Notes under the pieces: model-generated
Database searches by the model: none
What the model saw: the letters and a program-made list of their open reading frames with translations, nothing else
What the model was told of the DNA's origin: nothing
Part shown: positions 6,991-16,307 of the stretch, piece after piece
Position numbering within the stretch: the first letter of the stretch is position 1
How the letters are laid out: every line of letters starts with the position of its first letter
From: CAVYTF01 sp963771435
Lineage (GTDB): Bacteria; Bacteroidota; Bacteroidia; Chitinophagales; Chitinophagaceae
DNA: 64,000 bases
Reading direction: 5' to 3'
Assembly: GCA_963771435.1 (NCBI GenBank)
Contig: CAVYTF010000001.1
Coordinates: 119,738 to 183,737, forward strand
Position numbers and translations under genes: made by a program

Positions 6991-8847
6991 TTATTGTGCT
7001 TTTACAAACGACATTTGTGTTACCCCATCGGTAGTAATACATCTTACATAATAAGTGCCATTGCTTAATGAAGAAGTATTAATGGTTTGTGTTGATGAGC
7101 CTGCTACCAATTGTATTTGCTGTGAAGTAATTGTTTTGCCTTCAGCGTTTACAATTTCAATCTGCACTGTTGCTGCACTGTTACTGGTGAAGTTCAGGTT
7201 GAGATTTGTTTGTACAGGATTAGGATAAATGCTTGCTGCAAAGCTTATTGATTCGTAGATGTTTCTTACCTGACTGTAGCTGTACTTACCGTCTTTATCC
7301 ACAAGGCGCAGGCGGTAATAGTTTGTGCCATTCTTTGGCTGATCATCTGTGAAGGTATAATTTGGAGATGCAACAGTATTTCCTCTTGCTGCTACTGAGC
7401 CAATACCTGAAAAGTTTAAGCCATCGTTACTTCTTTCAACAGCGAAATAATTGCTGTTAACTTCCTGGGAGGTTGTCCATTGAAGCAGACTTTGTTTGCC
7501 TTCTTTTGTTGCAGTAAAAGACAAAATCTTTACAGGTAAGGTTGTTACGTCAATTGTGTCACTATATAAAGTAAGTTGAGTGGCTATAGAATTAGTCACA
7601 GCTACTGAATAATTGCCTATTGCAGTAACAGTATAGGTAGAATCACCAGTATTGGTTGCTACTAAAGTGCCGCCATTGTACCAGTTATATGTGTTATTGG
7701 TTAAAGTGCCGCCTGCTGAAACTGAAAGTGTGTTGCCATTTTGATCGATAGGAATAAAGGCCTGTGGTGAATAATTGGCAAAATTATAGGCAGTTGCTAT
7801 TCCTTCCATGCCGTCAAAGGTTAAGTTATTTGTAGAAATGTCCAGGTAATTTAAAGTAGTGAAATTGTCTAACGAAGACGGGATGGTGCCACTTAATTGG
7901 TTATTATATAAATAAACAAAAATCAAATTAGAAAGGTTACCCAATGAAGAAGGTATGCTGCCTGTTAATTGGTTATCGAACAAATAAAGATAAGCCAGGT
8001 TAGATAGGCCACCAAATGATGAAGGAATAGAGCCGCTCAACTGGTTATCGCCAAGAGAAAGGGTGGTGAGGTTTGACAGACTGCCCAGCTCGGTAGGAAG
8101 GTTTCCAGTCAATTGGTTTTGATATAAATACAGTTCTTGTAAATTAGAAAGGCTACCTAAGGAGGAAGGGATACTGCCAGTGAACTGGTTAGCATAGAGT
8201 GAAAGAATTTGTAAATTAGCGAGGCTTCCAAGTTGTGTTGGAATAGTACCGCTGAGCTGGTTATAACTAAGCTTAAGTATATTTAAGTTAGATAAATTGC
8301 CTAACTGAGTTGGAATGCCACCGCTAAGTTGATTATAGCTTAGGTCAAGGTCAGTTAAATTAGAAAGGCTGCCTAATGAAGTAGGAATGCTGCCGCTTAA
8401 TTGATTAATGTCCAGGTTAAGTGCAGTTAAATTGGAAAGATTGCCTAATGAAGAAGGAATGCTGCCACTTAATTGATTAAGGTTCAAGTCAAGCTCGGTT
8501 AAGTTAGAAAGAGTGCTTAATGAAGAAGGGATGCCACCGCCTATAAAATTGTTGTCCAGGTTTAGGAAGGTTAAGGCAGAAAGATCGCCCAGTGAAGGCG
8601 AAAGGGTGCCACTTAATTCATTTCCAGATTCACCTACAGCAGTTACCCTGCCGGCGGTAACCGTAACGCCATACCAGGTACTTACAGGCGTAGTTAAAGT
8701 CCACGGGTTTTGCCATGCAGCCCCACCGGTGCTATCATACAGATCTACGAGTGCTAAAGAATCCTGAACATTTGTAGCTTGTGCAAAGCTGCCCGTGGTT
8801 TTCATCAGCGAAACAGCAATAAGAAGAAGGAGTATTGTTTTTTTCAT
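6991..8847 (-). CDS. secreted leucine-rich-repeat protein with T9SS sorting domain
   Basis: A 618-residue surface or secreted protein. Residues 1-23 form a signal peptide ending SFAQA. Next comes a cap region (DSLALVDLYDSTGGAAWQN) of the type found before plant-like LRRs, then about 11 leucine-rich repeats of 24 residues (consensus LSNLTxLxLxxNQLSGSIPSSLG). An Ig-like segment and a beta-sandwich with NYYRLRLVDKDGKYSYSQVR follow. The C-terminal type A sorting domain (SIYPNPVQTNLNLNF ... GTYYVRCITTDG) directs export by the type IX system. Binding partner unknown. A remnant of a related gene lies just upstream (about 8950-9090). Confidence 0.93.
   Translation of the reverse strand: MKKTILLLLIAVSLMKTTGSFAQATNVQDSLALVDLYDSTGGAAWQNPWTLTTPVSTWYGVTVTAGRVTAVGESGNELSGTLSPSLGDLSALTFLNLDNNFIGGGIPSSLSTLSNLTELDLNLNQLSGSIPSSLGNLSNLTALNLDINQLSGSIPTSLGSLSNLTDLDLSYNQLSGGIPTQLGNLSNLNILKLSYNQLSGTIPTQLGSLANLQILSLYANQFTGSIPSSLGSLSNLQELYLYQNQLTGNLPTELGSLSNLTTLSLGDNQLSGSIPSSFGGLSNLAYLYLFDNQLTGSIPSSLGNLSNLIFVYLYNNQLSGTIPSSLDNFTTLNYLDISTNNLTFDGMEGIATAYNFANYSPQAFIPIDQNGNTLSVSAGGTLTNNTYNWYNGGTLVATNTGDSTYTVTAIGNYSVAVTNSIATQLTLYSDTIDVTTLPVKILSFTATKEGKQSLLQWTTSQEVNSNYFAVERSNDGLNFSGIGSVAARGNTVASPNYTFTDDQPKNGTNYYRLRLVDKDGKYSYSQVRNIYESISFAASIYPNPVQTNLNLNFTSNSAATVQIEIVNAEGKTITSQQIQLVAGSSTQTINTSSLSNGTYYVRCITTDGVTQMSFVKAQ
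7800..8640 (-). repeat. about 11 in-gene LRR repeats of 72 bp
   Basis: Imperfect 72-bp direct repeats encode 24-residue leucine-rich repeats of the plant-like type (core GxIPSSLGNLSNL). Neighbouring copies are similar enough that unit number could change by recombination. Confidence 0.85.
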
Positions 8848-8949
8848 AAACAGTATGTTTTTTGTTTAAGGCGCAATGTACAAATAATACCATAATGTCA
8901 TAACAAAAAATTTTGTATATTAATTTTTTCTTTCATCCGTACTGAATTA

Positions 8950-9090
8950 TGCAAAAAAGGAAGCGGTCTATAAACATAAATACTTGCCCAAAAACCTCCT
9001 GAAGTATTTGTATGTTTCTTATTAAGCTATAAGTATACTTCCCGTCTTTGTCAACCATGCGGAGGCGGTAATAGTAACCGGTTACTACTC
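8950..9090 (-). pseudogene. remnant of a second T9SS-type secreted protein gene
   Basis: On the minus strand from about 9089 the translation reads VVTGYYYRLRMVDKDGKYT then YSLIRNIQ. This matches the segment NYYRLRLVDKDGKYSYSQVR just before the sorting domain of the adjacent LRR protein. The similarity ends after RNI; no sorting domain follows, and there is a stop codon in frame just upstream. It is best explained as a decayed fragment of a paralogous gene, possibly a tandem duplicate of the LRR gene. Confidence 0.65.
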
Positions 9091-9109
9091 ACTTATAACC
9101 GGTTACTAT
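9072..9109. repeat. two AACCGGTT palindromes 21 bp apart
   Basis: A perfect 16-bp palindrome (tagtaaccggttacta, 9072-9087) is followed by a second copy of its core (taaccggtta, 9096-9105), with equivalent bases exactly 21 bp apart. A weaker third copy (ttaacca) follows. The first overlaps the gene remnant. It could be a pair of operator-like sites on the same face of the helix, or part of a short 21-bp repeat; the sequence does not decide. Confidence 0.5.
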
Positions 9110-9205
9110 TTACTTAACCAGAAACTAATTATAGGTAAAATGAAGAAAAGGAAAAGGAAAGGTATAATGGCGAATTAATGTGGGAAATAAAGTTCAAGCG
9201 TAAAA

Positions 9206-9239
9206 AAAGTGCGGAGCATTATTGCTCCGCACTTTTCAA
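9206..9239 (-). terminator. Rho-independent terminator of fusA
   Basis: The perfect stem aaaagtgcggagca / tgctccgcactttt with loop ttat is flanked by A and T runs, 22 bp beyond the fusA stop. It is symmetrical enough to work on both strands. Confidence 0.85.
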
Positions 9240-9260
9240 TTATCCATTATGAATTATAAA

Positions 9261-11417
9261 TTAATCTTCGATCTTCACTTTGCCCTTGCTCTTCGCAATC
9301 ACTTCTTCCGCAATATTGTTTGGCGCGGGAGTATAATGGGAGAATTCCATGGTAGAAGTTGCGCGGCCTGAGCTCATGGAACGCAGCTGCGTCACATATC
9401 CAAACATTTCGCTCAACGGTACTTTGGCTTTAATCACCTGCAGGTTGGCACGGCTGTCCATGCCTTCCATCATTCCGCGGCGTCGGTTAAGGTCGCCGGT
9501 TACATCGCCCATGTATTGGTCGGGCGTTACCACTTCCACTCTCATAATTGGCTCCAGCAAGGTTGGTTTTGCTTTTCTGCCCGCTTCGCGGAAACCGCCT
9601 TTGGCGCAAAGCTCAAAACTCATAGAATCAGAATCCACCTGGTGAAAGCTGCCGTCGTAAACACGCACTTTCATGTTGTCAACAGGATAGCCGGCCAGCA
9701 CACCTGTGCCCATAGAAGTTTCAAAACCTTTTTCAATAGCAGGAACAAATTCACGCGGGATGGAACCGCCAAAAATATCATTCACAAACTGGAAATGTTT
9801 GCCTGGGTTTTCTGTCAGCCATTCTGCATCGGCAGGGCCGAAAGACGAATTGTATGTCGGCAAATTTACCACGGCCACCCGTTTGCTTTTTCAGTATTTC
9901 GCGGTGCTCGATCGTTTTGCCAAATGCTTCTTTATAAGCCACCTGTGGGTTGCCCTGGTTCACTTCCACTTTAAACTCACGTCGCATACGGTCAACGATG
10001 ATTTCAAGGTGAAGCTCGCCCATGCCTGAAAGGATGGTTTGGCCGGTATCTTCATCTGTTTTCACACGAAGCGTAGGATCTTCTTCCACCAGTTTGGCAA
10101 TTGCCATTCCCATTTTGTCCACGTCAGCCTGTGTTTTAGGCTCAACTGCAACGGAGATAACCGGCTCAGGGATAAACATATTTTCCAGCGTGATCGGATG
10201 GTCTTCATCACACAAGCGTATCACCGGTTTTTATTTCTTTAAAACCAACCGCTGCGCCGATATCGCCCGCTTCAATAAAGTCGATCGGGTTTTGTTTGTT
10301 GGCGAACATCTTCATGATGCGGCTGATGCGTTCTTTCTTGCCGCTTCTTACATTCAGCACATAAGAACCTGCATCCAGGTGGCCGCTGTAACAACGGAAA
10401 AAAGCAAGACGGCCTACAAACGGATCGGTCATGATCTTAAAAGCCAAAGCCAGCAAAAGGAGCTTTAGCGTCAGGTTTGCGATTCAACTTCTTCGCCGGT
10501 ATCAGGATTGATTCCTTTTACAGATTCAATATCAAGCGGAGAAGGAAGGTAGCGGCAAACGGCATCAAGGGCAGTTTGTACACCTTTATTTTTGAAAGAA
10601 GAACCGCACATCATCGGCACAATGCTAAGGTCAATAGTCGCTTTGCGGATGGCTTCATGAACTTCATCTTCGGTGATGCTGTCTGGGTTTTCAAAGAATT
10701 TTTCCAACAGTTTGTCATCGTATTCTGCAACGGCTTCAATCAGCTGTGCGCGCCATTCTGTTGCTTCTTCCAGCATATCCGCCGGCACTGGTATTTCATC
10801 AAAGGTCATGCCTTCCGTTTCCATGTGCCAAATGATGCCTTTCATTTTAATAAGGTCCACAACGCCTTTAAAGTCGTCTTCAGCGCCGATAGGCAACTGC
10901 AGCGGCACCGCTTTCGCGCCCAGCATATCTTTCACCTGCTGAACCACCATTAAGAAATCAGCACCTGCACGGTCCATTTTGTTTACGAAGCCAATGCGGG
11001 GAACTTTATAACGGTTCGCCTGGCGCCATACCGTTTCACTCTGTGGCTCAACACCATCCACGCGCTGAAACAGGGCAATCAAGCCCATCAAGCACACGCA
11101 TAGAACGTTCTACCTCAATGGTAAAATCCACGTGGCCTGGAGTATCAATGATATTAAAATAATATTTTTTTGTCTCAGCATCTACTTTCCCTTTATCGGT
11201 AGGAAAATTCCACATGGCAGCTAACCGCAGCAGAGGTAATGGTAATGCCGCGTTCTTTTTCCTGCTCCATCCAGTCGGTGGTAGCGGCGCCTTCATGCAC
11301 TTCCCCAATTTTATGAATCATTCCGGTGTAGCGCAGGATACGCTCTGTAGTAGTGGTTTTGCCGGCATCAATATGCGCAGCAATCCCAAAGTTTCTTTGA
11401 TATTTTAAGTCAGCCAT
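9261..11417 (-). CDS. fusA: translation elongation factor G, interrupted by several frameshifts
   Basis: EF-G, the GTPase that drives ribosomal translocation. The G-domain P-loop (AAHIDAGKTTTTERIL), TPGHVDF and NKMDR motifs and domains II-V down to the C-terminus are all present and well conserved over a normal length of about 715 codons. Frame changes occur near 11212, 11080, 10450-10478, 10213 and 9841, almost all explained by one extra base. The protein is conserved on both sides of every break, which argues for consensus errors rather than a decaying gene. A second fusA copy elsewhere in the genome is possible. Confidence 0.9.
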
Positions 11418-11483
11418 GACTGTTTTTTATTTAAAATGTAGATAGAATTTATTAAAAACGGGCTTGCCCTTTTTTTCGAGCCG

Positions 11484-11491
11484 CAAAAGTA
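11484..11491 (-). promoter_or_regulatory. probable -7 promoter element of fusA
   Basis: On the minus strand tacttttg fits TAnnTTTG and lies 67 bp upstream of the fusA start. No convincing -33 TTTG is visible at 19-21 nt upstream. Confidence 0.4.
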
Positions 11492-11541
11492 GTAAAATAA
11501 CTGATAGAAGCGGATGAAAAAGAAAATGATTAAATCAGGTA

Positions 11542-13377
11542 CTATTCTACCGTAACACTTTTAGCAAGATTGCGTGGTTTATCAACGTCTAATCCTTTAG
11601 CCATGCCTATATAATAGGCTAGGAGCTGTAGTGGGATAACGCTGAGCATAGGCGCAACGATCTCATGGGCGGGTGGAATAAAGATCACATCTGTGGCAAG
11701 CGTTGGGGTAATGGTATCTCCTTCTGTAGCGATAGCAATTATTTTTCCTTTGCGCGCTTTTATTTCCTGCATATTGCTCACAATTTTCTCGTGATAAGGG
11801 TCTTTTGTCGCTATAAAAATAACAGGCAGATCTTCATCAACCAAAGCGATCGGTCCATGTTTCATTTCAGCGGCAGGATAACCCTCTGCATGTATATAAG
11901 AAATTTCTTTCAGCTTCAATGCCCCTTCCAGGGCCACAGGAAAATTGTAACCACGCCCAAGATATAGTGCATTTTTGGCATCTTTATATTTTTCTGCAAG
12001 TGCTTTAATATTATCGCTTTGTTCTAGCAGGATGTTTATTTTTTCGGGTATTTCAGCAAGTTCTTTGCATAGCTCCATATATTTTTCCTTGCTCAAGGCC
12101 CCTTTGTCTAAACCGATCCTGAGTGCGATCATGGTAAGTACCGCAAGCTGGCCTGTAAACGCTTTAGTACTGGCAACGCCAATTTCAGGGCCCGCATGTG
12201 TATATGCTCCTGTATCTGAAGTCCGCGCAATGGAAGAACCAACCACATTTACGATCCCTAAAATAATAGCTCCTTGCTCCTTTGCATTTTCTATGGCTAC
12301 CAGTGTGTCTGCGGTTTCTCCGCTTTGGGAAATGCAGATTATCACATCGCCTTTGTTTATGATAGGGTTGCGGTAGCGAAATTCGCTTGCGTACTCTACT
12401 TCTACAGGTATTCTGCAGGTTTCCTCAATAATGTATTCCGCTATTAAACCGGCATGCCAGCTTGTTCCGCAAGCAATAATAATGATGCGCTTCGCGTTTA
12501 AAAGCTCCTGCTTGTATGCTTCAATACCGCTCATAATGATACTTCCTGCTTCCACGTCCAGCCTTCCGCGCAGGCAATCATAAACGGTTCGTGGTTGTTC
12601 AAAGATCTCTTTCAGCATAAAATGCTCAAAGTCTCCTTTTTCTATTGCCGCCAGTTCTGTATCCAGCTTGATAATGAAAGGAGTTTGCTTATCATTACCC
12701 AGGTTTTTTAAAATGAGTTCATCTGGTTTTACAATAGCTATTTCATAATCTTTTACATACACTACCTCCTTTGTGTATTCTATGATAGGAGACGCGTCAC
12801 TTGCCAAAAAATGTTCACCTTTGCCTATACCTATCACCAAAGGGCTGCCTTTCCGTGCAGCAATGATAGTTCCAGGATCACCCGTTTCGATCAGCAAAAG
12901 GCAGTACGCCCCTACCACGCGGCGCAATGCTATCCGTAATGCTTCTTCAAGAGAGCATTCGTTATTCATTTTAATATCCTCAATAAAATTCAATAACACT
13001 TCTGTGTCCGTCTCACTTTTAAAACTGTATCCTTTTTTAAGAAGTTCAGTTTTAAGTTGCGCATAATTTTCTATAATGCCGTTGTGCAGCATAGCGATCT
13101 TTCCACTTTGGGAAAGGTGCGGGTGCGCATTACGGTCGCTCGGCTCTCCATGCGTTGCCCAGCGTGTATGCCCGATGCCCGTATGCCCGTGCAGGTCCTT
13201 ACCTATTGTTTCTTCCTCAAGGTCAGCAACTTTTCCTTTCTTTTTATACACACGCAGGCCATTATTAAGCAAAGCCACCCCGGCACTGTCATAGCCCCTG
13301 TATTCCAGTCTTTTCAATCCTTTTATGATCACCGGGTATGCGTCACGCCATCCCGTATATCCAACAATTCCACACAT
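11542..13377 (-). CDS. glmS: glutamine-fructose-6-phosphate aminotransferase (isomerizing)
   Basis: Makes glucosamine-6-phosphate from fructose-6-phosphate and glutamine, the entry step to peptidoglycan and lipopolysaccharide amino sugars. A full-length 611-residue protein. The N-terminal glutaminase has nucleophile Cys2 (MCGIVGYTG) and RWATHGEPSDRNAHPH. Two SIS domains follow (ACGTSWHAG, SQSGETADTLVA and LGRGYNFPVALEGALKLKEI). The C-terminus ends in the classical DKPRNLAKSVTVE. Monocistronic; divergent from the GNAT gene with a 67-bp shared upstream region. Confidence 0.98.
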   Translation of the reverse strand: MCGIVGYTGWRDAYPVIIKGLKRLEYRGYDSAGVALLNNGLRVYKKKGKVADLEEETIGKDLHGHTGIGHTRWATHGEPSDRNAHPHLSQSGKIAMLHNGIIENYAQLKTELLKKGYSFKSETDTEVLLNFIEDIKMNNECSLEEALRIALRRVVGAYCLLLIETGDPGTIIAARKGSPLVIGIGKGEHFLASDASPIIEYTKEVVYVKDYEIAIVKPDELILKNLGNDKQTPFIIKLDTELAAIEKGDFEHFMLKEIFEQPRTVYDCLRGRLDVEAGSIIMSGIEAYKQELLNAKRIIIIACGTSWHAGLIAEYIIEETCRIPVEVEYASEFRYRNPIINKGDVIICISQSGETADTLVAIENAKEQGAIILGIVNVVGSSIARTSDTGAYTHAGPEIGVASTKAFTGQLAVLTMIALRIGLDKGALSKEKYMELCKELAEIPEKINILLEQSDNIKALAEKYKDAKNALYLGRGYNFPVALEGALKLKEISYIHAEGYPAAEMKHGPIALVDEDLPVIFIATKDPYHEKIVSNMQEIKARKGKIIAIATEGDTITPTLATDVIFIPPAHEIVAPMLSVIPLQLLAYYIGMAKGLDVDKPRNLAKSVTVE

Positions 13378-13444
13378 AAGCCTCTTTTATTTTTTGCGCA
13401 AGTTCCTATATTTTTGATTTTAAAGATACATTTATATTTTTTTT

Positions 13445-14059
13445 ATGAATAACAATATGACTGAAAACTTTAGTTGCCTCACCGATCATATATTGGAAAA
13501 TGAAAGGGCCCTCCTTCGCCCGCTTACAAAAGAAGATGCACAATACCTGCTCCCATTTTCATTGAATGAACCCGATCTTTGGAAATATTCCCTCATAACT
13601 GCCGCAGGCGAAGACGGCCTTAAAAACTACATGAACATCGCCCTTGAGGCCAGGGAGGCATTAAAAGAATATCCTTTTATAGTGTTTGATAAAAAAGCAA
13701 ACACTTTTGCCGGAAGCACCCGCTTTTACGATATCCAATTGCTTTATCAAACGCTCCAGTTAGGTTACACATGGTACGGCAAGGCGTTCCAGGGCACCGG
13801 CCTGAACAAACATTGCAAATACCTCATGCTTTCTTTTGCATTTGAAACAATTGGAATAGAAAGAGTGGAATTTCGCGCCGACAACAACAACCAAAGAAGC
13901 ATCGCCGCTATGCGATCGATCGGCTGCAAAGTAGATGGCATCCTCCGTAGTAATATGCCAACACGCGAGGGCGGCAGGAGAGATTCTATTGTATTAAGTA
14001 TTTTAAAAGAAGAATGGTTTGGCGGCGTAAAAGAAAGCTTATTCAAGAAACTAAGCTGA
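13445..14059 (+). CDS. GNAT-family N-acetyltransferase (RimJ/RimL-like)
   Basis: A 204-residue acetyltransferase with the RimJ/RimL layout: N-terminal LRPLTKEDAQYLLPF, central GYTWYGKAFQGTGLNKHCKY (acetyl-CoA pyrophosphate-binding Q/R-x-x-G-x-G/A region) and RVEFRADNNNQRSIAAMRSI near the C-terminus. It probably acetylates a protein N-terminus, amino acid or small amine; the substrate cannot be read from sequence. An alternative start is the Met at residue 5 (13457). Divergent from glmS. Confidence 0.88.
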   Translation: MNNNMTENFSCLTDHILENERALLRPLTKEDAQYLLPFSLNEPDLWKYSLITAAGEDGLKNYMNIALEAREALKEYPFIVFDKKANTFAGSTRFYDIQLLYQTLQLGYTWYGKAFQGTGLNKHCKYLMLSFAFETIGIERVEFRADNNNQRSIAAMRSIGCKVDGILRSNMPTREGGRRDSIVLSILKEEWFGGVKESLFKKLS

Positions 14060-14102
14060 CTTTATTAAGCCAAAAAGAAACTTAAGCAAATGTAAAATAG
14101 GT

Positions 14103-15224
14103 TTATCCCTCCTTCGCCAAAACTTTCCTTTTTAGCCATCGTCTCACAGGTTCATCATACCATTTCAGGCAGGCATAGGCAAGAAGGATAGCCGATACCA
14201 GCACAAGAAAAGCAACAGGCAAGCCTTTCATGAGCGGCACTTTATGATTATCTACCCATGCTGTATAAATGTAAATTAAAGGGTAATGGGTAATGTATAA
14301 CGGGTAGGAAATATCTCCGAAGAATTTACATACGCGCATGGCAAATTTGCCTTTTATCTCTCCGCCTGCTCCCAAATAAACGATCAGCGGGAAAATAAAA
14401 ATAATGCTCAATGACTCATAAAGCCCATTCATCCACAAGTGTTCGCTGCCGCCAATTCTTGGTACGGCAAGCACAGCCACTGTTAACAGGCTGCACAACA
14501 GGAAAGCATTTTTTACATACTTTAATTTGCTAACACGCGACAGCAGCAACCCTGCAAAAAATGGGTACATCACTCTTGTGAAACCTATGCGCAACTGTAT
14601 TGCATCAAACGACCAACCTCCGGCAAGATAACCCCCGGGGCTTGTTACGGCATACTGCACCAGCGCAACGGCTGCTACAAACACCAATATTCCAAGCGCT
14701 GTGTTAGAAAATTTTCTTACGCCCAACCCGTAAAATATATTAGCGATGTATTCAAAGAACAGCGACCATCCGGGGCCGTTCAGCGGGTGCATTTCCTGCC
14801 AGCCGCGGATGTCCATGCCGGGCGGCACGGGTATCAGTGTAAACCCTATCAGCATCACCAGCAGCATTTTCCATACGGGCACTGCATGAATGCCCGGCCA
14901 CATGCTGCAATCCTGGAAATAAAAACATACTGCGCCCACCACCATACCCATCACCACCATTGGCTGAAGCCGTACCAGCCGCCGTTTGAAAAAATCGCCC
15001 ACGCTCATTTTGCCCCAGCGGTCGTCATAAGCATAGCCGATAACAAAGCCGGAAAGCAGGAAGAAAAAATCCACCGCCAGGTAGCCGTGGTTGATGACCT
15101 GCGTAAGCGGCCCCGCAGAATGCGCCTCGCACAAATGGAACGCGACCACTGTAATGGCCGCCACACCCCGCAGCCCGTCCAGTATCACATAATGTGGCTT
15201 TGAAGCCAGCAGGTTTCTTTGCAT
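14103..15224 (-). CDS. membrane acyltransferase, family 3 (OafA/NodX-like)
   Basis: A 373-residue integral membrane protein with about ten hydrophobic helices. The N-terminal signature YVILDGLRGVAAITVVAFHL carries the family's conserved catalytic-region His, and VDFFFLLSGFVIGY is equally typical. Such proteins O-acetylate or acylate cell-surface sugars at the cytoplasmic membrane. No sugar-biosynthesis cluster surrounds it, so the acceptor is unknown. The region is GC-richer than the neighbouring small genes. Confidence 0.92.
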   Translation of the reverse strand: MQRNLLASKPHYVILDGLRGVAAITVVAFHLCEAHSAGPLTQVINHGYLAVDFFFLLSGFVIGYAYDDRWGKMSVGDFFKRRLVRLQPMVVMGMVVGAVCFYFQDCSMWPGIHAVPVWKMLLVMLIGFTLIPVPPGMDIRGWQEMHPLNGPGWSLFFEYIANIFYGLGVRKFSNTALGILVFVAAVALVQYAVTSPGGYLAGGWSFDAIQLRIGFTRVMYPFFAGLLLSRVSKLKYVKNAFLLCSLLTVAVLAVPRIGGSEHLWMNGLYESLSIIFIFPLIVYLGAGGEIKGKFAMRVCKFFGDISYPLYITHYPLIYIYTAWVDNHKVPLMKGLPVAFLVLVSAILLAYACLKWYDEPVRRWLKRKVLAKEG

Positions 15225-15246
15225 GAGCAGTTAATTTGGCAATGAT

Positions 15247-15576
15247 TCAGGTATTAATATCTTTAATTATTTCCTTCAACTCTTTGTCCGAAAGGCTATC
15301 CTGTTCTGATTTATCATAAATAGTGAGCAAAAAAACAGTGGTCTCATTTACCACTATGTATGTGATCACCCCTGCGCCACCACTTTTTCCTTTGTTTTTA
15401 GAAGCAATGGCAATGCGGATCTTATAGCAATTATCTCCTATTGGCGTGCCGGTGGTTGGGTTCTCTTTAAGTTGGAGAATAAGGTTGGCATATTCTTTTT
15501 TCAGCGATGGAAATTTTTTTATAAGCCGTTTAATTTCCTTTTCAAACTTATGAGTGGGTAAAATGCTATAATTCAT
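15247..15576 (-). CDS. RelE/ParE-type toxin of a toxin-antitoxin pair
   Basis: A 109-residue basic protein with a RelE/ParE layout: N-terminal helix pair (FEKEIKRLIKKFPSLKKEY), central beta strands (CYKIRIAIASKNKGKSGG) and the C-terminal strand LLTIYDKSEQDSLS, typical of the family. It overlaps the upstream antitoxin gene by 11 bp, the usual coupled order antitoxin then toxin. Likely activity is ribosome-dependent mRNA cleavage, or gyrase inhibition if ParE-like; the sequence alone does not separate these. Confidence 0.8.
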   Translation of the reverse strand: MNYSILPTHKFEKEIKRLIKKFPSLKKEYANLILQLKENPTTGTPIGDNCYKIRIAIASKNKGKSGGAGVITYIVVNETTVFLLTIYDKSEQDSLSDKELKEIIKDINT

Positions 15577-15775
15577 TCAGCAGTTCTTCGGCAGTTTTCA
15601 ATTTTAATTTTCCCTGCCGGTGCAGCTTCACTTCATTCATAGCTTCTTTCAGATCTTCCACCAGTTTGGCTTTGTTGCCGGAAAGTTGTTTCGTTTTTAT
15701 ATAGGGCTGGCTTTTTAAAAACTCCAATATAAAAGGCACTTTCGCCTCATTACGTATATCAACCAATACTTTCAT
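15566..15775 (-). CDS. antitoxin partner of the RelE/ParE-type toxin
   Basis: A 69-residue product from the ATG at 15775; a further in-frame Met lies 24 bp upstream. It begins MKVLVDIRNEAKVPFILEFL and continues with a helical, lysine-rich stretch ending KLKTAEELLNEL, as in small antitoxins encoded ahead of RelE-like toxins in Bacteroidota. It should wrap around and neutralise the toxin and repress the pair's promoter; no operator could be identified. Confidence 0.72.
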   Translation of the reverse strand: MKVLVDIRNEAKVPFILEFLKSQPYIKTKQLSGNKAKLVEDLKEAMNEVKLHRQGKLKLKTAEELLNEL

Positions 15776-15854
15776 AATAGTTTTTTTTACTGGTAACAAA
15801 AGTATTAAAACTCCTGTTAACTTCCCTCGCAGATACTTTCCTCAGTTAGCCGAC

Positions 15855-16292
15855 CTATTTTAAACACATCAACAGTTCGGTCTCCAGTTTGGTTTCGTCA
15901 TTTGTCCAGTGGCCGTAAATTTCAATGTATGGAAGGCTGGTCTCCATGCCCTGTCGCTTCAGTTCATCACTCATATTTTGCCCCGTTTGTTTCAGCAGGG
16001 TGTAGGGGCCAATGTGTTTGTAATAACCATATTTTGCAAGTGTAATGGTTTTCAGTTCCAGCCCCGTATCAGTTGCGGGAATGCCGTCGAGTTCCACGCC
16101 GGCAAACACTTTTTCATGTTGTTCATACACCCAAATATTCTGGCCTTTGTTTTTTATGTTGTTTGACTTCACTACCTGCCACATTTTGTCCATCAGCTTA
16201 AAGGCAGTGCCTGCATAGTCTTTATTTACAGCCATCCCCGAAAAACCATAGATGTCTAAACTGAGCGGGGTATTGATTATTTGGATGTTCAT
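15855..16292 (-). CDS. GyrI-like/AraC effector-binding domain protein
   Basis: A 145-residue stand-alone small-molecule-binding domain of the GyrI/SHS2 type. Typical parts are VNKDYAGTAFKLMDKMWQVV, NIWVYEQHEKVFAGVELDGI and HIGPYTLLKQT, and the C-terminus PYIEIYGHWTNDETKLETEL has the conserved E-x-Y end of the family. No DNA-binding domain is attached. Proteins of this type bind lipophilic or drug-like ligands; the partner is unknown. Confidence 0.85.
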   Translation of the reverse strand: MNIQIINTPLSLDIYGFSGMAVNKDYAGTAFKLMDKMWQVVKSNNIKNKGQNIWVYEQHEKVFAGVELDGIPATDTGLELKTITLAKYGYYKHIGPYTLLKQTGQNMSDELKRQGMETSLPYIEIYGHWTNDETKLETELLMCLK

Positions 16293-16307
16293 TGGCGGGT
16301 AGTTTTA

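Noticed and set aside
9516..11408. Several plus-strand frames of 80-158 codons across fusA
   Set aside because: They are shadows of the minus-strand EF-G coding sequence, which is recognisable along its whole length.
13378..13444. glmS ribozyme or other riboswitch upstream of glmS
   Set aside because: The shared upstream region is only 67 bp and has no catalytic core-like pairing; the ribozyme is a feature of Firmicutes-like bacteria.
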